NCBI GenBank assembly: GCA_001579985.1
Contig: LRSR01013560.1
Coordinates: forward strand, 1 to 36,690
Length of the DNA: 36,690 nt
Direction: 5' to 3'
Origin: Hypsibius dujardini
Lineage: Eukaryota; Tardigrada; Eutardigrada; Parachela; Hypsibiidae
This document shows positions 29,042 through 36,690 of the stretch, in pieces (the stretch's first letter is position 1; every line of letters starts with the position of its first letter). The position numbers and the translations under genes were made by a program. The notes under the pieces were generated by a model that saw only the letters and a program-made list of their open reading frames with translations, was not told the DNA's origin and made no database searches.

Positions 29042-29868
29042 CAGTAAGAGTCCTCTTATTTGCGTACGTCACATGCGCGTTTCTGTTCCGTGCCATGTCT
29101 TGGAATAGTTTCGTTATGGGGCAAACATACTGTACTGTCGCGATTCTAACGGCCGTTTTTTGGCCCTACCAGTAAATTACGACCCCCCGGCCAGCTTGCG
29201 TTCAGTGGAATTCACTGTTCTTTTGACGGACTGAATCAATCAATCATACCATCATTTCAAGCAATTTTTTATATCCCATTTGAAAATTGTTAAACCTTAT
29301 GGAGCTCAATTTTTGTCGAAAATCTTCATTTGTTAAAACAAGCCCCTTAGCCCTCTTTCCCACTAGCCAAGCGCGAACAGCATCATCGATGGAATCATAC
29401 TGCGGCTCTCGCGTCTTCTTCTGTGGCGGTTTAGGTCCGATTCTGCAACGAAAAACCAGGAGCTCCGTTTAAATCAATCAATCGAGCGAAGGAATTGACA
29501 AAACTTACTTCTTTCATTCTTGAATGTTCACCTGCGAAATCTTTTCATTTAGCGCAGCTGGTTGACGGATAGATCAGACTCATGAAATCGCTCAGTCATG
29601 CGTTGCTTCTCGGCTTCAGAATAATTTATCCTAGATGTTTTAACCATTTTAAAATCAGCCGTTGGAATCAATCAACAATTAACAGGAGTCGTTGCTCTAC
29701 TCAATCAACAATCAACATAGTTTTGGCTGAAAGGAATTGAATCCGTGACGTCACACACAGTCTTCCACGGGGGGGGGGGGAAGGCGGGGCTAAGCCGGCC
29801 GTTAGAATTGCGACAATATAGTAATCAAACGCGCCTGTGACGTACGCAAAATAAGAGGACTTTTACTG
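29042..29868. mobile_element. pogo/Tigger-like DNA transposon, internally degraded
   Basis: The ends start CAGTAAGAGTCCTCTTATTT (left) and, reverse complemented, CAGTAAAAGTCCTCTTATTT (right). They continue through GCGTACGTCACA into GCGCGTTT, with a further mirrored block TGTCG(C/A)(G/A)ATTCTAACGGCC. TA flanks both ends (29040-29041, 29869-29870). Length 827 bp. The minus-strand interior carries remnants of the transposase DNA-binding region, so both ends and content fit the pogo family. Confidence 0.8.
29281..29647 (-). pseudogene. Remnant of pogo/Tigger-type transposase N-terminus
   Basis: From 29647 the minus strand reads MVKTSRINYSEAEKQRM, then HESDLSVNQL, which looks like a psq-type helix-turn-helix start; the frame breaks near 29550 and continues as ALNEKISQVNIQE in another frame. 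A second block, from an intron-like acceptor at about 29455, reads KKTREPQYDSIDDAVRAWLV and GKRAKGLVLTNEDFRQKL, resembling the CENP-B/pogo second HTH (W...R..G...). The catalytic DDE part is absent. It is a dead fragment. Confidence 0.6.
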
Positions 29869-29876
29869 TAGCACTC

Positions 29877-29982
29877 CGGCTATTTTACCCTTCCCAAGGG
29901 CCAAATAGAAGCCTGGCTATTTTAGCCCTTCCTGTATACCTTACCAGGGGTTCAAAAAGCCTTGGTATTTTACCCCTCGCAT
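29877..29982. repeat. GGCTATTTTACCC repeat, copy 2
   Basis: GGCTATTTTACCC, GGCTATTTTAGCCC and GGTATTTTACCCC occur in succession, related to 14052-14150. Confidence 0.6.
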
Positions 29983-30724
29983 GCAGTCCGTTCGTCCGTC
30001 CGTTGTCCGCTCAATGTCCGTCTGTTGTCCGTCCGTCGTTGGTCCGTCCATCTATCCGGCCGGCCGGACAGACAGACTGACAGAGGTTAGATGACTACCA
30101 CACTGTTCGTCCGCCTGCCCGTCCATCCATCCGTTCATCCGTCCTTACCGATGGACGGACAAGATTGTCTGACCAAATGTCCATGGCAAGAAAAAAGGGC
30201 TTGTCATGTGATAGCATTTTTCAAAACGCGACAGAGTTTTATTCTGCTACTGGGCGTTTGCGACGAATAAAAGGAAGATACTTTGTCCGCTCAAACCAGA
30301 TTATTATTATGTAATTATTACTCATTTTTGCACAGTTCTACAATATAATTTGATTAAGAATCTACGCGACATCAGATTAGGTAACAGTGACGCTCCTCCC
30401 AAAGGAAGGACAAATATTATCCACAAAATCTGGAAAACACAAATTTATTAACCACGGAATTTATTTCAGCTGACACTCCCGGATGCGCGGTGATCATATT
30501 TGCACAAATAAAAAGGCCACTTTATTACGGGAGCGGTTCTGTAAAAGAACGGTACAAGCAGTGCCTCCGTGTAGCAGCTCTCATGACAGGAACTTTATAT
30601 AAGCACGCAAGAGTCTGGAGTTCGCGTGCGGAACTTTCATTTATCCCCTTGAGTCGCCGATTAGTCGGTCGTTCCGGGCTATTTAATAAACATCCGTTCA
30701 TGTAAGATGGTTCCTCTTTTCCAG

Positions 30725-30750
30725 CCATAAACACATATATGTGTTTATGG
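30725..30750. repeat. Perfect 26-bp palindrome
   Basis: CCATAAACACATA followed immediately by its reverse complement, with no loop. It lies about 250 bases upstream of the GPCR start. Confidence 0.95.
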
Positions 30751-30756
30751 CACATG

Positions 30757-30784
30757 CCCAAATGACAGTATACTGTCATTTGGG
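30757..30784. repeat. Perfect 28-bp palindrome
   Basis: CCCAAATGACAGTA followed immediately by its reverse complement. Only six bases separate it from the first palindrome. Confidence 0.95.
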
Positions 30785-30997
30785 ATGATACACAGTTAAA
30801 TTTGGAAATTATATTAATCAACACACACTTTTCCACGGACATTTTTATTTCAGTCTGATAAGAACAATTCGTGCCTCGATTCCGAGAGGTCTTGGCGGTA
30901 TTAAATTTCCGAAAGAATGCTATATAAACAATGTCTTTTGCGGTGGATTAGATAATGTTGTTTTTCTGTGCCTGTCTTTTCAGTTTTTACAAACATA

Positions 30998-31989
30998 ATG
31001 AACAGTACCACGTACTATTCCTGCACAGCGGGTAATGGCACTTCCGACAACGGATCAACCGTGAACAGGATATGCAGTGAGATTACTCCAGGATGGACGC
31101 CGCTGAGCATCGTCCAACTCATCATTGCCGTTTGGGGATTGGTCGGCAATGGAGGACTCTTTGTGGTCTTCGCGACGCATCGGGCACTGTGGACGCCGTT
31201 TAACGTCTACGTGGTCAACCTCATCGTCGCTAATTGCGTCTGCATCATCGTGCAGTTCCCACTGGACACTCTCAGCAGTCTCTACGACGGCAAGTCATTT
31301 TAAGTTTTAGCTGACTACAAAAACAGTTTAAAAAAATTAAACTTATTTAAATTAAACTAAGATATGCATAATACATTAGGTTAAACAAGTTAAGTTAAAT
31401 GGTTAAAAAGATAAAAAATTGTTGACGGAAATTAATTTTTTATTAATTTTAGGTAAGTGGATTCTCGGAGAGACGGTCTGCACGTTCTACTTGCAGGTGT
31501 TGTGGTGCCTGCAGCCGATCGTCTTCAATTCCCATCAGATGATTGCCATCAATCGCATCTGGGCTGTCATTCATCCCATCTCCTACCGTAGCATCCACTC
31601 CATTCGCACGGCGTTGTGCTTGTGTGCGGGGGTCTGGGTCTACGTCATCATAGGCGTGACGCCGGGAGTCCTCCGAGATACCCTGTACTTTCGTGTGCCA
31701 CTACCGGTGAAACCTCAAATAGACTACTGCCAAATCAATACAGATGCTCAACTATCGTGGGCGGTGGCCATTCAGGTCGTCTATTATATATGGCCGCAGG
31801 TTACAATGGTTGCGGCGTTGGCTGTTATTTTTTTCATTAAGCGGGTACGACAACGAGCGAAAGCGGTACGGCGAAGCAATGCGGTTGTACCAAACATTAA
31901 TGGAGGAGGCGTGAAAGAGCAACAAGGTAAAGCTAAATGAATCAACAGGCTGCCGGACTGGAAAGTCAGTCAAACAGGCAGATACATGC

Positions 31990-32038
<49 letters not shown>

Positions 32039-32454
32039 GGCAGACAGACATATTAGCATGCTTTGAAAATACGAAGTCTATCCCGGCGCAATTCTAAATA
32101 TATTTATTTCATTAATTAGTCGAGGATCATGACCGAAGTGTATCAGGCGCAACTCCGGCTGTACCATCGAACAGTCTGGAGGCACGCCTGAAACCCATTC
32201 AACATCCGGCAGCTCCACACTCGCACGGCAATCTATTGCTGGTCCTGCTGACCATCAGCGTGACCATCTGCTGGACTCCCAACAACGTCTACTACACCTG
32301 GATGTTCTTCAAACAGCTTGACTACCCCGTCTTCTATTATTTCACTACCATCCTCTTCTGCCTGCAAGCCGCGATCGACCCCATCATGTTCACACTTGCA
32401 CTAAAGGCTCTGCGTGTGGCTCTCGCCGATTTTCTGTCATGTCGACGAAGTTAG
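30998..32454 (+). CDS. Class A (rhodopsin-like) G-protein-coupled receptor, complete, ligand unknown
   Basis: Exons 30998-31289, 31453-31926 and 32120-32454 give 366 residues; both junctions are phase 1. The N-terminus has several N-x-S/T sites (NST, NGT, NGS). TM1 carries GLVGNGG (N1.50). TM2 reads NLIVANCVC, with Asn79 where Asp2.50 is expected. Cys107 (GETVC) and Cys190 in loop 2 can form the usual disulfide. TM3 ends AINRIWAVIHP, so DRY is replaced by NRI. Trp159 matches W4.50. TM6 has CWTP (306-309). TM7 has DPIMF (342-346) where NPxxY is usual. The tail is only about 20 residues. Intron 1 uses a GC donor (GCAAGT). The 5' UTR may be spliced, with an acceptor ending at 30983. An AATAAA lies at 32820-32825, some 365 bases after the stop. 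The subfamily cannot be assigned; peptide-type by general look. Confidence 0.88.
31988..32050. repeat. ACAG microsatellite in GPCR intron 2
   Basis: Tandem CAGA units, as in the PKA-R1 intron and MITE copy C. Confidence 0.95.
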
Positions 32455-34071
32455 TGGATTGTCGCCCACTTTGTCGGTTCATTGCGTGACTTTTTTGCTC
32501 TGCTTCTTTATTTCACCTTGTTGTCTTATATATAGTTGACATTGTCTATGAAGAAAGCCCCAGAAATATAGGTTGGCACCTTGTATATCGGGATGGGGAC
32601 GCGTCTGAAAAAGATGTACCTTTGTTTAGTCGGTATAATGGACACATATTTTTTGGGCATGATGAAAAGACGCATGAGGGAACGAACATAGACAGGTTCA
32701 GCAGGATGTAAAGCAGCGATCCGTTCTATATCCAGCAAATAGGTCAATCCGTTGTACTGGAAACTGTCGGAGGAACTCACATAGGCTTGATCGGTATAAT
32801 CTTCGCCATGCACACTCTAAATAAAACGGTTCGACGTATACATGCGTGCAGTCTGCAAGTACACTTTACAGTTGCTGTGAAAGGGGGAAACTGTCTGGAA
32901 ACGAAGTCATATGCAACACGAAAATCTAGTTCTTTGTTTGAGTCAAAACCATACAGGTGATGTATGTACTAGGGCGTGATCGCGACGGATACGGTCGGTG
33001 CACGCAGCAGGATTTCTCAAGCTCAAGCCAGGCCATGTGCCGCTGACAGCACAGCTCTGTCGCACATGAGACGGTCTGTAATTGTGCACGCACACGCAGA
33101 CGCCCCGTCACCCATAAAGGAGTCTTTATTCCGGTATAAGGGCGCCCTTGACCGCGAACCCGAGAGAAGGTTATCAACACGGAAAGAGGATCATAAACAC
33201 TCCTTTGTACTGACTTCCTTGTGCGGCTGCCATTGCAGTATCTTTATGCAGTATAAAATTCTTTCTCTTCATCTTTCCTGCTGGATGACGCCTGGTAAAT
33301 ACGCCCGGAACAAGGTCGACCACTTATTAAAAGGATTATAGTCGAGCAATATGCGTGCAGTGCCGAGAAACTTACGCCTTTGTAATTTGGACTTGACGTG
33401 CTAGATCAAGCAGCGACGTAGATTTGGGATGCCTGAAGTGGTTTTCTACCTATTAAAATTACAAACCATAGCTTCCCCCGAAAATATTTCTCCTGACACC
33501 AATTAATCCACGACAAATCACATTTTCAATAATGAAAAAAAAACATCACTAAAGGTTCATAGAAAATTCTGTCGTTTAATATAATTGTGTGTTTTAGTTC
33601 ACGAAATATTCCTCCTGCTTCTGTTACATCTGGCTTGCCATGATTGCGTTATTTACATAACCCATTGCAGAATTACCGTTGCCAGCCTTTTTAACCAGAA
33701 GACACTGCGTAGAAGAGTATACATGGACAAATGTATGCACAAGGTCTGCTTCACGGCCACTGGCGTCTTCATCGAGATATAAATACACTTCTTCAGGGCA
33801 ATTTGAACCGTCGTTGCTACTTCTTGTTCAGTCATAAGATCAGACTGGGATAGAGAGGGCAGAGTTGCCACACACAAATCTATGCCGCACACGTGTGTCT
33901 GGCACTGTCTGCAAGATGACGGCAGAACGTGAAATTTGAACAGTAAAAGCTCTTGATATTTTTCGCAGCTATTTCTTCTGATTCTCTTTGTAGGGCAGCA
34001 GTTTTCACTTTTGCATATTTTAAAATCACGAGTATTTTACCGAAAGAATTCAGACACCCAAACCCGATACC
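32455..34071. other. Interval between GPCR and FKBP genes
   Basis: An 95-codon minus-strand frame (32526-32813) and other short frames show no recognisable motif. The plus-strand AATAAA at 32820 may end the GPCR transcript. Nothing else is supported. Confidence 0.45.
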
Positions 34072-35193
34072 ATGTCGCCTTGTGAAGCTATCGCGGTGCT
34101 GTTCCTCGTGTCAGTGGCGTGTGTCTCCGGAATCACGCCGGGAGTAAGGATCGAAACTCTAACGGAGGGAGACGGTAATTCAAGTATTATAGTAGTTGCG
34201 CTATTCAACAGACCCCACACAAGATCTTTATGAACTTTGTAGGAAAGAATTTTCCGGTCAACGGCCAGACAATCAAGGTTCACTATACCGGTAAGCTTCA
34301 CTAGTTACGAGTGCTATGGGGCGGTTAGCAGGAGCGTCATCGTACAGGCCGTGGGAGCATGGTGCGCAGTACGGGACAACACTAATGGTAGCGTTTGTTA
34401 GGGCTGGGCCGCTGCGCTTAACCCAGGTGTGGTGGGGGAGGGAATGTAATGTACGTGGTATGGCATGGTTGATTCGGACGAAGGGAATGCTCCCAGAAGG
34501 CAAATCTTTCTGGTTTAGGGACAATGCGTAGGACAAAAAAAGACTGATTGGAGACACGATGGGTGTTTTGTCGGACTAGTGCTCGACCCTTGGATAGTTG
34601 GTTAGGGTCGTGGCTATTAGGGATCGGTCGCATTTTGCTCGTGTTACAGCCAGAGCTTTGACATATACTTTTATCCTTTATTTTGTGGCCAATTTTTATC
34701 CACAACCGTCTCCCCAAATGGAAGAGAGATCAAACAAATGACTACACCCAAGACGTGAATTGTACTTTCCATTTAAAAATCTTCAACCACATTATTTAAG
34801 GAAGGACAAGTTTGAAATCACGAGTAAATCGATGTCCTTCTTTTTTTTATGATTAGGCACATTGGCCGAGGACGGCACGGAGTTTGATTCGTCGCGGGGT
34901 CGATCCCCGTACTCCTTCGTCCTGGGAGCTGGTCAAGTCATTCCCTGTAAGCCCGTCTTCTACACACCCGCCCCATTACTCTCACCTTGAGCCCAAGTTA
35001 TGGTATACATCAAAACGTTAATTTTACACCTTTGATTATAGGCTACGAGGAAGCCATCCCGCAGATGAGTCTGGGTCAACGCGCCAAGCTGCACTGCACA
35101 CCGGACTATGCCTACGGCGACCAGGGCTACCCCGGCGCCATCCCACCGAGAGCTCACTTGATCTTCGACGTGGAACTGCTATCCTTTGAGTGA
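34072..35193 (+). CDS. Secreted FKBP12-like peptidyl-prolyl cis-trans isomerase
   Basis: Exons 34072-34174, 34243-34290, 34857-34946 and 35042-35193, all junctions phase 1, 130 residues. An N-terminal signal peptide ([15 protein letters not shown]) precedes one FKBP domain. Active-site landmarks against FKBP12: Tyr26 (VHYTG), Phe36-Asp37 and Arg42 (FDSSRGR), Val55-Ile56 (GQVIP), Tyr82 (DYAYG) and Phe99 (LIFDVELL) are kept. Trp59 is Tyr, Gly58 is Cys (from the split codon T|GC), Phe46 is Tyr, Glu54 is Gln and His87 is Tyr. The protein ends LLSFE like FKBP12, without the KDEL-type retention signal of ER FKBPs. It probably acts on proline bonds of proteins in the secretory path or outside the cell. 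Sequence resembles FKBP12 more than FKBP2. Confidence 0.92.
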
Positions 35194-36690
35194 AGGACCT
35201 GTCGATGATCGCCGATCAACTGCGGATTACTCAAACCCTTCTTTATACTCAGCTGAACTAAACAAAGACCAAAGTTCTAAAGAACCATTTAAGAACGGAA
35301 AGGGTGCCGGCATAGTTCTGTTCCAATTACGGCAGACCGCGTTGACTATTCATATACAGTATTCGCTTTTGGTGGAAAGTCAGCGAAATTCCCTTTTCTT
35401 CTTCTATTCAAGTTAGCTATGCGTTAACATTTGCAATTGATGAGTCCCTCGCATTTGATTCAGCAAAACATCAGAATTGTTTTTCTGAGGGAAAAGGGTA
35501 TTCACCATGCAGCGACCCTATATATATTGCAGGCAAAACAAACTCCTTCTTTCAGTGCTCTAATGCTTTTGCAGTGACAAACAAAGACGATAAACGTAGG
35601 GGGGAGGCTCCATGATTTCTTGTCTCAGGGAACCAGAGAATTTTAGCATGTTCAGACATACATGCACGCAGGTGTGTTGTTTTTGCAATTGTTATTTCAA
35701 TTGTATGGGTCTCCATGTTGATGAACCGCTAAACCCATGGACCATTGACAATAACGGATTTTGCTATATGTCAACACCTCACCCAGTGAGTGTCTCTATA
35801 ACAATTGAACTGTTTACTTTCGACTTCAAAAAGGGCAAACACACGCAAGATCCCATGCAGAGACAATACCGAAGGGTAGTCCATATTGTATGGTGACGAT
35901 CGAGGGATTTCCGGTAGCTGTAGAGCATAAGTTTTTAACAGTTTTCCCCGCTAGAAATAATTTCTCAAATAAGATGTCTGTTTCATCCTCCGTCCACCAA
36001 CTCTGTTGTAATGAGAAGACGACTGCAGATCTCTAGCCTTCTCCCTTCTCACAGTCATTGTCTTAAGGTAATTCGGTCCCTCTTCCTACATTTGTGGAAC
36101 GTTCTCTGCAGCCACAGAAGAAGAGGCAGAGCTCTCTGTCTCTTCCGCTGTGCTGCAGCTGTCTGTGTTCTCGATCTATCCCCGTCCAGCTATCTGTCTG
36201 TCCTGTCTCTCTGCATGTGCATTGCTCACTGTCCAGCTTCGCGCTGCCATCTCAATTCATTGTTGAATGCCTTAACCCATTGTTGAATGCCTGACCGCAT
36301 CGGTAGTCTATGTGTGCCCTATTCCTTCACACAATCAGGCAAAAGTTTGACCGAACCAGCTGACCCGTCAAAACCGAAGCGAACGTCTAGCATTAGCCCG
36401 TTTGACGGCTCGCGGGCGGAGCTATCAAATGGAACAATGATCAGTCTCAACAAATATAACTGGCCAGCAAAATATTTTACAAAACATCACTGGTTAATAA
36501 GAGCCAATGAAGTTTGTTGGTCAAATCGAAGCCTGCTGAAAAGGCTCAGAAGCAGACAAATGATAAAGTCTGCATTTGTGAAGTGCTCACTACACGATGA
36601 AGACGACAGAACGGAAGGATGTTTTGAATGAGTATTACTAAACTTCGGAAGTTTGCAGACTGACGTAACTCATACGGTTACACGGTTGTA
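35194..36690. other. Gene-free right end
   Basis: No coding region is supported. Open frames of up to 114 codons (36287-36631) lack recognisable motifs. A short direct repeat, CATTGTTGAATGCCT, occurs twice at about 36258 and 36278. An exon of a neighbouring gene could be hidden here. Confidence 0.45.

Larger units (their letters stand above)
29869..30997. other. Upstream region of the GPCR gene
   Basis: It contains degenerate CCGT microsatellite (29989-30155), two adjacent perfect palindromes (30725-30784) and a likely 5'-UTR 3' splice site (CTGTCTTTTCAG ending 30983) just before the ATG. No coding sequence was recognised. Confidence 0.5.

Noticed and set aside
32526-32813. 95-codon minus-strand frame that reads protein-like
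   Set aside because: No recognisable motif, and it overlaps the probable 3' UTR of the GPCR gene; expression data would be needed to revive it.
36287-36631. 114-codon plus-strand frame at the right edge
   Set aside because: No recognisable domain or splice support.
1-36690. tRNA genes
   Set aside because: No B-box (GGTTCRANYCC) with a matching A-box and acceptor stem was found by eye on either strand.

Overview
This is eukaryotic DNA from an intron-rich invertebrate animal. Every recognisable gene is split by spliceosomal introns, usually GT-AG and twice GC-AG, and exon phases match at every proposed junction. The proteins are of animal type: PKA RI subunit, ribosomal protein eL32, a natriuretic-peptide-receptor-like ectodomain, a semaphorin/plexin-like ectodomain, a class A GPCR and an FKBP. 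The species cannot be named from the sequence; an ecdysozoan such as a tardigrade is only a guess.

Layout. 1-599 (+): last two exons of a PKA type I regulatory subunit. 1241-2491 (+): complete eL32 gene with a 119-bp minisatellite in its second intron. 4583-11253 (+): ten-exon, 512-residue natriuretic-receptor-like membrane protein with a 40-residue tail and no kinase-homology or cyclase domain. 12760-14823 (-): two-exon type I membrane protein of unknown family. 16266-24041 (-): eight-exon, 796-residue protein with a divergent Sema domain, PSI, Ig-like, PSI and IPT regions, one membrane span and a 35-residue tail, so a plexin-like receptor without the GAP region. 27812-28108 (-): possible truncated LC8-type dynein light chain. 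30998-32454 (+): three-exon class A GPCR with unusual microswitch residues. 34072-35193 (+): four-exon secreted FKBP12-like peptidyl-prolyl isomerase.

Most of the remaining DNA is intron and intergenic sequence packed with short DNA transposons. I could delimit these by terminal inverted repeats (TIRs) and target-site duplications: a TTAA piggyBac-like MITE, several TA-flanked mariner/pogo-like elements, a three-copy MITE cluster, two copies of a long-hairpin MITE, and a TTA-flanked Harbinger-like element that carries a frameshifted zinc-finger ORF and has a matching empty site elsewhere in the window. ACAG and CCGT microsatellites are frequent.

The central block (4.6-24 kb) holds three consecutive single-pass receptors or receptor-like proteins, all with short tails and no catalytic domain. 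Two of them share a 58-bp sequence just upstream of their start codons. Whether they work together is inference; ligand-trapping or co-receptor roles would fit the architecture.
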